Shown piece by piece: positions 25,239 through 33,590 of a DNA stretch of 33,804 bases. The notes below the pieces were generated by a model that was not told the DNA's origin, made no database searches, and saw only the letters and a list, made by a program, of their open reading frames with translations. Within the stretch, counting starts at the first letter, position 1. Each line of letters starts with the position of its first letter. The translations under genes and the position numbers were made by a program. Source of the DNA: Leptolyngbyaceae cyanobacterium RM1_406_9 (GTDB taxonomy: Bacteria; Cyanobacteriota; Cyanobacteriia; Elainellales; Elainellaceae); assembly GCA_012033355.1 (NCBI GenBank), contig JAAUQZ010000023.1:1-33804 (forward strand). Reading direction: 5' to 3'.

Positions 25239-26105
25239 ATGGCAAATGAGGAACAGCTTACCCTACTTAGACAAGATGTCAGCCAGTGGAATCAGTGGCG
25301 ACAAGAAAATCCCCAAGTGGCTCTCGACTTTAGCGGTTGTGACCTGAGCAAGAGCAAACTTGCTGGGGCAGACCTCAGCGGGGTCAACCTGCAAAATTCA
25401 GACCTCAGCGGCGCAGACCTCAGCAAGGCTGATCTGCACAGCACCGACTTTAGCGGAGCCGACCTCAGCGGAGTGGACTTAAACCAGGCAAATTTGAGCA
25501 ACGCCAACTTAAGCAGCGCCAACCTCCTCGCCGCCTATCTCAGTGGTGCGACGCTCTGCTACGCCAACCTCAGCGAAGTTCGGCTAAATCGGGCAGATTT
25601 AAGCAGTGCTGACCTGAGTGAAGCAAATCTACAAGGCGCTGTGCTGCTTGGGGTTGACCTGAGTAGTGCTAGCCTGAGCGGTGCCAACCTGAGCCAAGCC
25701 GAGCTAAGCCGCTCTGAGCTAAGTCGGGCTAACCTAAAGCAGGCAAATTTGACCAGCGCTAACTTAAACAATGCCCGACTGCTCAACGCTAACCTCAGCC
25801 AAGCCAATCTCAGCGGCGCCAACCTGACCAGCGCTCGGCTCAATCGGGCTGACCTGAGTGATGCCAACCTTTCCAGTGCCAACCTGACGCAGGCCAATCT
25901 GTTGGGCGCAAAACTGCCCCGCGCCAAGTTGAGTGGGGTTGATCTCAGCAATGCCAACCTGAGCGGCGCTGATTTACAGCAGGCTGCTTTAGATGGAGCG
26001 AACTTGAGTGACGCAAATTTACAGGATGCTCATTTAGAAGAAACTGTCCTGGAAGGGGCAGATCTGAGTCGGACTATTATGCCAGATGGCACAATTCGAG
26101 AGTAA
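25239..26105 (+). CDS. Pentapeptide repeat protein
   Basis: After a 30-residue N-terminal cap (MANEEQLTLLRQDVSQWNQW) almost the whole 288-residue protein consists of A(D/N)LSx pentapeptides, roughly 48 of them. They form a right-handed quadrilateral beta helix. The ATG has AGGAAG eight bases upstream; the frame is open to 25128 but the extra part has no support. There is no signal peptide, so a cytosolic location is likely. Cyanobacteria have many such proteins and few have known roles. The cap is typical of the cyanobacterial group. Confidence 0.92.
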   Translation: MANEEQLTLLRQDVSQWNQWRQENPQVALDFSGCDLSKSKLAGADLSGVNLQNSDLSGADLSKADLHSTDFSGADLSGVDLNQANLSNANLSSANLLAAYLSGATLCYANLSEVRLNRADLSSADLSEANLQGAVLLGVDLSSASLSGANLSQAELSRSELSRANLKQANLTSANLNNARLLNANLSQANLSGANLTSARLNRADLSDANLSSANLTQANLLGAKLPRAKLSGVDLSNANLSGADLQQAALDGANLSDANLQDAHLEETVLEGADLSRTIMPDGTIRE

Positions 26106-26444
26106 TTTCAATCACTGTTCGTTAAAGCCATTGCTCGTTGAGTCAGGAATTGATGACCGTCTAAATGTAATTTTTGGATGAAGGGACTCATATTTCCAGC
26201 TAAAAATCACGTTCTGCTCAAGCCCTCGCAGTAAGACTAGAAGGGGCGATCGCAGATTCGTTTGTGGTGCCCCACCCCAAATAGCAGAGTAGGATTTCCT
26301 CAAAGGCAGATAGAACAACGCCTTCTGACTCTGAGAAGTTCTACGACAAATTTGGGCACGATTATACTGAGGTCGTTAAATCGTACCGTCCAGTGCAGCC
26401 TTGAAGACTCACCCGCTCTTTTCTCTTCTCACTATCCATTAGCT
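26106..26444. other. Intergenic region, no gene recognised
   Basis: One HIP1 site lies at about 26246. Minus-strand and plus-strand open frames here have no family character, and no hairpin terminator with a T run was seen after the pentapeptide gene. Confidence 0.4.
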
Positions 26445-26624
26445 ATGAACCGCAAACCTAATCGGAATCACTTCCCGTTGTGGAGCTATCTCAATCAGCC
26501 GCTGTTTAACGCTCAAACCCCCTTAATCCTCCACCCGCAAAGATTTTGGTACTCTCACAACATTCGACACTTGGAGCGCTGCTGGCATAGTGCCTATCGA
26601 CCGGAAGAGCATTTTCGTAGCTAA
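26445..26624 (+). CDS. Small basic hypothetical protein
   Basis: A 59-residue frame from an ATG reads MNRKPNRNHFPLWSYLNQPL, then FNAQTPLILHPQRFWYSH and ends CWHSAYRPEEHFRS. The composition, rich in aromatic, Arg and His residues, resembles small cyanobacterial proteins with a PLWSYLNQPLF motif. I recall that family without being able to name it. No signal peptide or membrane segment is present. The in-frame extension upstream to 26262 has no ribosome site. Confidence 0.5.
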   Translation: MNRKPNRNHFPLWSYLNQPLFNAQTPLILHPQRFWYSHNIRHLERCWHSAYRPEEHFRS

Positions 26625-26673
26625 AGGTTTCTCAACCGCTTCGCTCCTCCTTCATTCCAGTTCCTGACAGTTC

Positions 26674-26771
26674 TATATAAATAAGGTAGAGCGTTTCAAT
26701 TTAAACTCGCTTCTACCCAAGGCATTACTTGATCTAATGAATGGAGAGGGGGCGTAATACGTCCCCTTTTT
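26674..26771 (+). ncRNA. Candidate small RNA with own promoter and terminator
   Basis: A TATATAA box at 26674-26680 is followed about six bases later by a hairpin (GGTAGAGCG at 26685-26693 with CGCTTCTACC at 26708-26717, one bulge). A 30-base unpaired stretch follows, then a GC-rich terminator with a T run. The transcript would be near 87 nucleotides. It contains no open frame. Homology to a known cyanobacterial sRNA was not recognised. The -35 region (TTCATT) is weak. Confidence 0.45.
26748..26771 (+). terminator. Rho-independent terminator
   Basis: GGGGGCG and CGTCCCC pair (one G-T) around TAATA and are followed by five T residues. It is the clearest intrinsic terminator in the window. Confidence 0.8.
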
Positions 26772-27030
26772 GCTGTCATACGTACTGCCCTTGCAAGCTG
26801 TGTTGCGAAAACCTGATTGTTCTGGGCAAAGTTTACAGATTTTTGTTTTTAATTCCGGAATTGATGCCAATCCGTAGGAAAAGTAATACGACAACCTGGG
26901 AGTCCTGGAAATTGGTTAGTTAAGAAGATTTCACAGGATTGAGGGGGGAGTCTGGAGTTGTGCTTCCGTCTCAGCCTAAGTTGCCTGACTTTATACGCTG
27001 TTTGATTTGAGCAACGGAGATAAGAGAATC
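26772..27030. other. Leader region of the RodZ-like gene
   Basis: No coding or structural signal was recognised between the terminator and the RodZ-like gene, apart from a ribosome binding site at its end (GGAGA, 27016-27020). Confidence 0.4.
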
Positions 27031-28116
27031 GTGGCACTAACACCTACCTACTGCCTTGAAGGGGCTGAAAATACGAGAATTGCGCTTTCACAAGAGAAGT
27101 TAAGGACAATTTTCAGCCAGGTCGAAGCCGAGCTTTATCACAGTGAAACTTACCGCCGCGCTTTGGCAAGTTTACAAAAAACGTTAGGAGAGGCGATCGA
27201 AGGACCTCAAGCGCTCATCAAATCAGCTTGTAGAGAAGCAATTCGTTTAGCACTCCGTCAGCTTGTTAAGCAGTACCAGGCACCTCCAAACAGCGATCAG
27301 GGAGAGTTACAGCAGCCTGCTGCTAGCTCATTGAGCAATCAATTGAGCAATCAAGAGATTGTCTCCTATGCTCAAACGTCGGTTCAAGACAGCATCCCTC
27401 AAGCAAAACCGAACCTATCTCTAAAGTCTAATACGCCTCCAGTGGGTGGTACGCTTCCAGCGAGTGGTCTGGCTGTTTCATCAAAGGCAGCAATCCGCTC
27501 AAAGTTAAAGCGCTCCGGTGCTGGTAACTTAGCAAAGACTGAACCTAATACTGGTGCAGCGACTCAACCGCCTAGTCCACCCCGTGAAGTGTTGGTGCGA
27601 CAAATTGGGCAAGAGTTACGTCACGCACGTCAGGCTAAGTCTCTTTCCCTTAACCAACTCCATAGCCTCACCTGGATACCCATTCACCAACTCAAGGCGC
27701 TAGAAGATGGGCAGGTTGAGCAGCTACCTGAAGATGTTTATGTGCGGGGCTTCATTCGTCGTGTAGGGGATGTCCTGGAGCTAGATGGGGCAAGCATGGC
27801 AGCTACTTTGCCAACCCCTGACTCTGCAAAGACGGTAGTTCCATCCTGGCAAATTTCGACCGAAACGGCTCCCTGTTTGCGTCCTGTTCATCTATACGTG
27901 GGGTATGCGGCACTGATGGCAGGAGCAGTGGGGGGACTGGCCTGGATGGCTCAGCAGCCTTTCCCAGATGGCGCGTTTAACCCTGAAGCTGACTCATCAC
28001 AGGAGCTAGCTCAAACGGGGCGACAGCGGTTGGATGTAATTCCGGGAGTGAGAGCGAGTGGGGCAGGGGCGATCGCTGGCACAGACCTGGCTCCCCCGGA
28101 AACATTACCCTTCTAA
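27031..28116 (+). CDS. RodZ-like helix-turn-helix membrane protein
   Basis: The protein has 361 residues from this GTG, which has GGAGA ten bases upstream; a TTG at 27007 is the other option. About 190 residues of mostly unstructured N-terminal sequence precede a RodZ-type HTH_25 domain (VRQIGQELRHARQAKSLSLN, then LKALEDGQVEQLPEDVYVRG and FIRRVGDVLELDG). A single transmembrane helix follows (YVGYAALMAGAVGGLAWMA) with a short outer tail. RodZ links MreB to the cell wall machinery. The long N-terminal extension is unlike E. coli RodZ, so the exact role remains open. Confidence 0.8.
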   Translation: MALTPTYCLEGAENTRIALSQEKLRTIFSQVEAELYHSETYRRALASLQKTLGEAIEGPQALIKSACREAIRLALRQLVKQYQAPPNSDQGELQQPAASSLSNQLSNQEIVSYAQTSVQDSIPQAKPNLSLKSNTPPVGGTLPASGLAVSSKAAIRSKLKRSGAGNLAKTEPNTGAATQPPSPPREVLVRQIGQELRHARQAKSLSLNQLHSLTWIPIHQLKALEDGQVEQLPEDVYVRGFIRRVGDVLELDGASMAATLPTPDSAKTVVPSWQISTETAPCLRPVHLYVGYAALMAGAVGGLAWMAQQPFPDGAFNPEADSSQELAQTGRQRLDVIPGVRASGAGAIAGTDLAPPETLPF

Positions 28117-28523
28117 CTCATCTCAGCCATCCCAAATTTTCAGATAAGGGGGTGAAGCCCCCTAACACCTGACGCTTCTTCCAGTCTTAGGATGACTCTG
28201 GGTTATGATGGCTGTGAGGTAGCTGGGCAGCTTGTCAAGGTTAAGGTTGGGGAAAATTGTAGCTTCTGCTACGTCTATCCTATTCTGCTTACCTGGACGA
28301 TGCTATTGCTGAAGCGGTATGCTGCTAAGGCGATCGCTTTAACGCCTAAGTAAGGGGTATGCTGGTAAGCACAGTCTAGATTGTGTTTCTGGTTAAGTCC
28401 TCTGTTACTAAACGCTGAAAGATGCCTGTTTTAGGCATTCGTTTACTCGGCAAGATGTTGCCAGCGCCCCTCGCCTCCCAATCAAGCGTTTATTTGACCT
28501 CAGAGTTTGAGTATGATGGCTTC
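28117..28523. other. Intergenic region upstream of the Crp-type gene
   Basis: It holds a short hairpin near its start and two related segments, GGTATGCTGCTAAG (about 28317) and GGTATGCTGGTAAG (about 28357), 40 bases apart on either side of a HIP1 site. No gene was recognised. The open frame of the next gene extends back to 28422. Confidence 0.4.
28147..28163. terminator. Hairpin after the RodZ-like gene
   Basis: AGGGGG and CCCCCT pair around a five-base loop (TGAAG). There is no T run, so termination is uncertain. Similar AGGGGGTGAAGCCCCCT palindromes are dispersed in cyanobacterial genomes. Confidence 0.45.
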
Positions 28524-29225
28524 ATGGAAGACCGGTACAGCCCCCGTGAATCCCGCAATGATTCACTGATTCGATCTGCTCCTTTTTTCGACGGTTTGCC
28601 AGAAGCCCTTGTAGATAAGGCAACTGCTCACGTTGTTATTCGGAGCCATCCGCCGAATCAGGTGATTTTGTTGGAAAACGACTGGGGTAGCTCAGTCTAC
28701 TTCATCCTGGAAGGGTGGGTGAAAATTCGGACTTACAATTTGGATGGCAAGGAAGTTACGCTCAACATTTTAGGCAAGGGTGAGGTCTTTGGTGAGATGG
28801 CTCCGCTGGATGAAGTACCGCGTTCAACGGACGTGATCACCCTGGCTCCGACGGCAATTGGCAATATGCCTGCTCAAGATTTTGTGCAGCTAATTAATTC
28901 AGAGCCACAGGCAGGCATTCGACTCGCTCAACTGATGGCGCGGCGGCTGCGTCAGGTCAATCGGCGATTGCGACTGCGAGAGTCAGATAGCGTCTCGCGG
29001 GTAGCAGACATTCTGATTTTTCTGGCAGATGGGCAAGGAAAACGAGGGCAGCAGGGAATTGAGATCCCAAATTTGCCTCACCGAGAACTCAGCAGCCTCA
29101 GCGGTCTGGCACGAGAGACGGTAACTCGCGTACTAAGCAAGCTAGAGCGCAAAGGGTTAATTTTGCGCGATCGCGACATTCTTTGCATTCCCGATATCTA
29201 TGCCCTAGAGCGTTTGCTGGTCTAG
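28524..29225 (+). CDS. Crp/Fnr family transcription regulator
   Basis: The protein has 233 residues from the ATG before EDRYSPRESR; the frame is open to 28422 and no strong ribosome site settles the start. The cyclic-nucleotide-binding-type domain covers about residues 20-140 (FFDGLPEALVDKA, FILEGWVKIRTYNLDGKEVT, LGKGEVFGEMAPLDEVPRST). The sequence GEMAPLDEVPRST at the ligand site differs from the cAMP-binding GELALIYGTPRAA pattern. The C-terminal HTH is HRELSSLSGLARETVTRVLS. It is not a typical NtcA. Its ligand and targets cannot be read from the sequence. Confidence 0.9.
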   Translation: MEDRYSPRESRNDSLIRSAPFFDGLPEALVDKATAHVVIRSHPPNQVILLENDWGSSVYFILEGWVKIRTYNLDGKEVTLNILGKGEVFGEMAPLDEVPRSTDVITLAPTAIGNMPAQDFVQLINSEPQAGIRLAQLMARRLRQVNRRLRLRESDSVSRVADILIFLADGQGKRGQQGIEIPNLPHRELSSLSGLARETVTRVLSKLERKGLILRDRDILCIPDIYALERLLV

Positions 29226-29230
29226 GAGGT

Positions 29231-29297
29231 TGGGAGCTAGGGGCTAGGAGCTAGAGTAAGAATGCATTGCCTCATCCTTCATCCCTCATCCTTCTCT
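29231..29297. repeat. STRR-type heptamer repeats between convergent genes
   Basis: Two runs: GAGCTAG/GGGCTAG-type units (29234-29254) and TCATCCT/TCATCCC units (29272-29294). The second is the reverse complement of the GGGATGA repeats near 23 kb. Confidence 0.75.
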
Positions 29298-30713
29298 CTA
29301 CCTCACTCGTCGAGGCAACTCAACCCGAAAAGTTGAACCCTGACCAGGACTGCTCTCGACGCTGATGTCGCCTTCCATGATCCGAACTAGCCAATCTGCG
29401 ATCGCCAGTCCTAATCCTGCACCTGAATAGCGGCGAGACTGACTCTGATCAGCTTGCCGAAATCTTTCAAAAATGTGGCTCAAGTCTGACTCGCTGATGC
29501 CGATCCCGGTATCCTGAATCGTGATGCAAATGCGATCGCCCGGAAGTTGTTCCAGGTTGACCCGTACTCCGCCTAACTCAGTAAATTTAATTGCGTTAGA
29601 AATAAGAATAATCAGAATTTGATGAAGCCGATCGCGATCGTTCGACACCGCAAGCGTTTGCAGTTCGGATTGCACTTGTAGCGTTAACCCTTTTTGGTCT
29701 GCTTGCGGCCGCAGCTCTTCAACAGTGGCACGAATCAACAGCGCCAAATCCAAATTTTCTGGATTCAATGCTAAATAGCCTGCTTCCAAATTAGAAAGAT
29801 CCAGGATGTTGTTAATCAGCGACAGCAGGCTTCTGCCATTGCTCAAAATTCGCTGAAGCATATCCTCCTGGGAGGAATCGCTGAGATAGCGACGCTGACG
29901 CAGCAGCAGTTGCGAAAAACCGATGATTGCGTTCATGGGGGTTCGCAACTCGTGCGAGATAGTTGCCAGAAATTGTGACTTGAGACGGGCGCTCTGTTGA
30001 AGCTGCCGCTGCTGTTGCTCAATTTGCTGGTTTTGCTGTGCTAGTTTCGAGGTTTGCTGGAGCAGCAGTTCATTTTGAGCAACCAGGCGATTTTCTCGCT
30101 CTTTTAAGGTATTGGTTAGATGAGTTTGTTGAGAGGCGATCGCCCCCTGTACCGGGAGGTAAGTAGGTTCTGCAACATTAGCGATGGCTGATCCGTCGTG
30201 CCAAGCTGCATAGTTTTGCACGACCTCGACGGACTCTTCACTCGACTGAATCATGTCCTGACGATTGACTAAAGGCAAATGAGTATGAATTGCCCCCCAA
30301 GATTCAATTTGACCTGCAACAATTAGAGGGACAAGCTGAACTAGAAATTTTTGACATATACCATTTGGCTGAAATAAACGGTAAATTAGGGTGAACTGGT
30401 TTGCGGCAGTTTCAGCCTGCTGCCAGAGACTCAAAAACCGATCGCGGTCTTGGGGATGAAGCGCTTGGAGGAAACCCTGCTTCAGCGATGCTGCCATTGT
30501 CAAGCCAGTGTAGCTGCACCAGTGCTGGTTCACCCAAACCACCAGCTTGTTAGCGTCTGCTAGCCAGATGACGTGAGGGATGGCTTGAAGCAACTGTTGC
30601 TGTCTAGTTTCATAAGCCTGCAAGCGCAGCCTCAGTTGCTCCACCTCGACTGAAGGCGATTCTACTGGTGAAGGATTAGACTCAGGTATCTGCTGATTAA
30701 AAGCAGGATTCAT
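29298..30713 (-). CDS. PAS-domain sensor histidine kinase
   Basis: The protein has 471 residues from the ATG chosen; a second ATG 14 codons upstream is possible and neither has a good ribosome site. A short coiled coil (VEQLRLRLQAYETRQQQLL) leads to a PAS domain (residues about 45-150). A long Gln-rich coiled coil follows (about 195-245). The kinase core has His254 in ISHELRTPMNAIIGF, the N box NAIKFTELGG, the G1 box DTGIGIS and the G2 box SGAGLGLAI. There are no transmembrane segments, so it senses in the cytosol. It is divergent from the NarL-type regulator, its likely partner. Confidence 0.92.
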   Translation of the reverse strand: MNPAFNQQIPESNPSPVESPSVEVEQLRLRLQAYETRQQQLLQAIPHVIWLADANKLVVWVNQHWCSYTGLTMAASLKQGFLQALHPQDRDRFLSLWQQAETAANQFTLIYRLFQPNGICQKFLVQLVPLIVAGQIESWGAIHTHLPLVNRQDMIQSSEESVEVVQNYAAWHDGSAIANVAEPTYLPVQGAIASQQTHLTNTLKERENRLVAQNELLLQQTSKLAQQNQQIEQQQRQLQQSARLKSQFLATISHELRTPMNAIIGFSQLLLRQRRYLSDSSQEDMLQRILSNGRSLLSLINNILDLSNLEAGYLALNPENLDLALLIRATVEELRPQADQKGLTLQVQSELQTLAVSNDRDRLHQILIILISNAIKFTELGGVRVNLEQLPGDRICITIQDTGIGISESDLSHIFERFRQADQSQSRRYSGAGLGLAIADWLVRIMEGDISVESSPGQGSTFRVELPRRVR

Positions 30714-30890
30714 AACGTTCTTGTCTTTAAAGCAACAGGGCGCTAAACCGTACATCCAGTTCGGTAGTCATGAGTTTCCTCTCGGTTTAAGTTGGACTTG
30801 AGGGCACTGGGTTTGGTATGCCTCCAGGCAAACTGCTACCGATTGCTACACTTCGCAGCGTTGAACTAATGAAGCTAGCTCACTTATCGG

Positions 30891-30932
30891 TATAGTCGAT
30901 ATAGTTGACCTAACCGTTAGCTAGTCTAGATA
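30891..30932 (+). promoter_or_regulatory. Candidate promoter and direct-repeat operator of the response regulator gene
   Basis: TATAGTCGA and TATAGTTGA stand directly in tandem at 30891-30908. The second runs into a -35-like TTGACC (30905-30910), which has TAGATA (30927-30932) 16 bases downstream. Tandem 9-mers overlapping a -35 box would suit control by a dimeric regulator. Confidence 0.4.
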
Positions 30933-30999
30933 CAATCTTCAACTGCTCTCCTTACTTTGCCATCGTCATAAAGTTGCAGAAAGCTGCACAAATGGGATT

Positions 31000-31713
31000 A
31001 TGAGTGAAATTTACGTTGCCCTGATTGAAGATCACGACCTGACGCGAGTCGGAATGCGAACTGCATTACAGCAGCAGCAAGGCGTGAAAGTTGTTGGTGA
31101 AGCGTCTAATGCAACTGAAGGATTAGAGCTATTACAGTCTTCTAAGCCCGACGTTGCCATCGTGGACATCGGCTTGCCAGATATGGATGGCGTTGAGCTA
31201 ACTCGTCGTTTTCGCGACTTTCAGACGAGTTCAGAGGAAACCAAAACGAAGGTTTTAATTTTGACGCTCAATGACAATGAGGAAGTGGTTTTGGCGGCGT
31301 TTGCGGCAGGGGCAGATTCGTACTGTATGAAGGATGTCAGTCTTGACAAGCTGATGGAGGCGCTGCAAGTGACCCACGAGGGCAATAGCTGGATTGACCC
31401 GGCGATCGCCCGCATTGTGCTATCTCAAGCTCGTCAACCTCAACCCACTGCGGTTGAAGTTGAGCCAACCGTCGCAATCAACGCCGCCGCCCCAGAATAC
31501 AACCAGATTTTAGAAACCTACCCTCTGACTGAGCGTGAGCTAGAAGTGCTAGAGTTGATTGTGGCTGGCTGTAGCAATGCGGCGATCGCCGACCGTCTTT
31601 ACATTACCGTAGGGACAGTCAAAACCCACGTTCGCAACATTCTCAACAAGCTTTGCGCCGACGACCGTACTCAGGCTGCTGTTCGGGCACTTCGCTCTGG
31701 GCTAGTCGGTTAG
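31000..31713 (+). CDS. NarL/LuxR-type response regulator
   Basis: This 237-residue protein has a receiver domain first, with the phosphoacceptor Asp56 in VAIVDIGLPDMDG, acidic residues near the start (LIEDHD) and the conserved Thr and Lys in LILTLND and YCMKDVS. A linker of about 40 residues leads to a LuxR-type HTH, YPLTERELEVLELIVAGCSN and then GTVKTHVRNILNKL. It is expected to bind DNA as a dimer when phosphorylated. The divergent histidine kinase gene 286 bases away is the obvious partner candidate, although cyanobacterial pairs are often unlinked. Confidence 0.93.
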   Translation: MSEIYVALIEDHDLTRVGMRTALQQQQGVKVVGEASNATEGLELLQSSKPDVAIVDIGLPDMDGVELTRRFRDFQTSSEETKTKVLILTLNDNEEVVLAAFAAGADSYCMKDVSLDKLMEALQVTHEGNSWIDPAIARIVLSQARQPQPTAVEVEPTVAINAAAPEYNQILETYPLTERELEVLELIVAGCSNAAIADRLYITVGTVKTHVRNILNKLCADDRTQAAVRALRSGLVG

Positions 31714-31734
31714 TCTTTTACCTCTTCCAGGTTG

Positions 31735-31760
31735 GGTCAAGCACGAAAGAGCGCTTGACC
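31735..31760 (+). terminator. Hairpin after the response regulator gene
   Basis: GGTCAAGC and GCTTGACC, perfect eight-base arms, surround a ten-base loop, followed by TATTTGTG. It probably separates this gene from the phosphatase gene. Confidence 0.55.
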
Positions 31761-31874
31761 TATTTGTGTGATGATTAACATTTAACAGAGGCATCTACTG
31801 TCGAACATCCGTAGAACATTAGAAGAGTTGCCGATGTTGTCTCTCGCGTCACACGATGGGAGTAAATTAACCGC

Positions 31875-33587
31875 ATGACTCAAGCAGGCGGGAGCAAGCT
31901 AAAACTGATGGTTGTAGATGATGAATCTGACAACCTCGATTTGCTCTATCGAACCTTTAGGCGCGAATTTGAGGTCTTTAAAGCAGAAAGTGCGCTAGCT
32001 GCCCTGAGAATTTTAGACCAGGAGGGGGAGATGGCGGTGATCATCTCCGACCAGCGAATGCCTAAAATGAGCGGCACCGAGTTTCTCAGCCGCACGGTTG
32101 AGCGTTTCCCCGATACGATTCGGATTGTGCTGACAGGCTACACTGATGTCGAAGATCTGGTAGGCGCAATCAACACAGGTAAGGTTTTCAAGTACATCAC
32201 CAAGCCCTGGAATCCTGACGAACTCAAGCAGGTGGTGCAACAGGCCGCCGATACTTACCGAGTCGTCAAGCAGCGCACCACCGAGCTACAGCGTGCCCTG
32301 AGGCGAGAATCTCTGTTTAACGCAGTCACTACCGCCATTCGAGAGTCTTTAGACTACCGCAGTATGCTGCAAACGGTCGTCAACACGATTGGGCGAACCT
32401 TTGCTGCCGATGCCTGCATTCTTCGCCCTGTTGAAAGTGTCGATGAGGCTACTCACTACCGCCTCGCGGATGAAGCTTTTTCTTACACCAGAGCTTCGAC
32501 TGGCACCTCAGGGCAGGGAAACAAAGATTTTCCGGAGGCGATCGCCGAAGTCACACTCAGAGCGATCGCCACTCGTCAGATTCAGCTAACCCAGGTCGAG
32601 GATGAAGCAGCGCCATACGCCCAACTGGTTATTCCCCTGAGCTATCAGCAAGATTTTCTAGCCGTCCTGGTGCTTTACCAGGGGGGCGATCGCCTCTGGT
32701 CTGCCGAAGACATCGAGCTAATCGAAGGCGTTTCCCAACAGGCAGCCCTCGCCATCTCTCAGGCAAAGCTCTACCAGCAGATTCAAGAGCAGACCGAGCA
32801 GATGCGGTCAGAGCTAGCCGTAGCCCGACAGATTCAAAGCAACCTGCTCCGTCAAACCCTCCCTCAAGTAGAAGGAGTTAAAATCCAGGCCTGCTGCTAT
32901 CCTGCTCGCGAAGTTGGCGGAGATTTCTTTGAAGTCTATCAGCATCCCCAGGGCGAACTTTGGCTGGCCGTTGGTGACGTTTCTGGCAAAGGCGTTCCTG
33001 CCGCTTTATTCATGGCGAGCGCGATTTCAGTGCTGCGACGCGAACTGTCTCAGGAAAATCCGCCCGCTCCCAACATCGTCATGCGCCATCTCAACAGAAG
33101 CCTCTCACAGGATTTAGTGGGAAGCAACTGCTTTATCACGATGGTCTTAGCCCGATACACTCCCGCTACTCAGCAATTGGTATACGCGAACGCAGGACAC
33201 ATTTACCCGTTGCTCTGGTCACCTCAGCAGATCATCGCTCCGGCAAGTGAGTCAGTAGCCGCCATAGAGCCAACCTACTTGAAAGTGCGGGGAGTGCCTC
33301 TGGGTATCCTTCCAGTATGGCAAGCAGCGGCTGAAGAACTCACCTTAAAGTCAGGAGAAGTTTTGCTCCTTGCCAGTGATGGCATTACAGAAGCTACCGT
33401 TCCAGATGAAACGCTCAACCCTAATCAAAAGCCCTCAGTTGGCTCAATGCTCCAACAGTCAGGACTTTGGAAACTGCTCATGCAGCAGCAAACCGAGCTT
33501 GACCTAACCCACCTACTCACTAAAATTCGCGCTCATCATAAAGTTCAGGAAGACGACCAAACCATTCTTTCTCTGGAGGTTCTGTAG
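31875..33587 (+). CDS. Receiver-GAF-SpoIIE (RsbU-like) Ser phosphatase
   Basis: The 570-residue protein has three domains. The receiver is at residues 8-125, with Asp59 in VIISDQRMPKMSG and the conserved lysine in YITKPWNPDEL. A GAF domain lies at about 155-300 (SMLQTVVNTIGRTFAADACI). A SpoIIE/PP2C-type phosphatase covers about 330-568 (VARQIQSNLLRQTLP, REVGGDFFEVY, VGDVSGKGVPAALFMA, ASDGITEA, EDDQTILSLEVL). Such proteins dephosphorylate anti-sigma-factor antagonists in partner-switching pathways. An ATPase of the RsbW type follows three bases later, so both probably form an operon controlled through phosphorylation of the receiver by an unknown kinase. Confidence 0.94.
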   Translation: MTQAGGSKLKLMVVDDESDNLDLLYRTFRREFEVFKAESALAALRILDQEGEMAVIISDQRMPKMSGTEFLSRTVERFPDTIRIVLTGYTDVEDLVGAINTGKVFKYITKPWNPDELKQVVQQAADTYRVVKQRTTELQRALRRESLFNAVTTAIRESLDYRSMLQTVVNTIGRTFAADACILRPVESVDEATHYRLADEAFSYTRASTGTSGQGNKDFPEAIAEVTLRAIATRQIQLTQVEDEAAPYAQLVIPLSYQQDFLAVLVLYQGGDRLWSAEDIELIEGVSQQAALAISQAKLYQQIQEQTEQMRSELAVARQIQSNLLRQTLPQVEGVKIQACCYPAREVGGDFFEVYQHPQGELWLAVGDVSGKGVPAALFMASAISVLRRELSQENPPAPNIVMRHLNRSLSQDLVGSNCFITMVLARYTPATQQLVYANAGHIYPLLWSPQQIIAPASESVAAIEPTYLKVRGVPLGILPVWQAAAEELTLKSGEVLLLASDGITEATVPDETLNPNQKPSVGSMLQQSGLWKLLMQQQTELDLTHLLTKIRAHHKVQEDDQTILSLEVL

Positions 33588-33590
33588 TTA

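Noticed and set aside
25559-25957. 132-codon minus-strand frame inside the pentapeptide gene
   Set aside because: The regular codon pattern of the pentapeptide repeats produces a Leu/Arg/Ser-rich shadow frame on the other strand.
28230-28340. Degenerate coding fragment (LRLSYSAYLDDAIAEAV)
   Set aside because: The frame is short, preceded by a stop with no start, and no family could be recognised.
31221-31415. Short minus-strand frame within the response regulator gene
   Set aside because: It is a shadow of a strongly supported gene.
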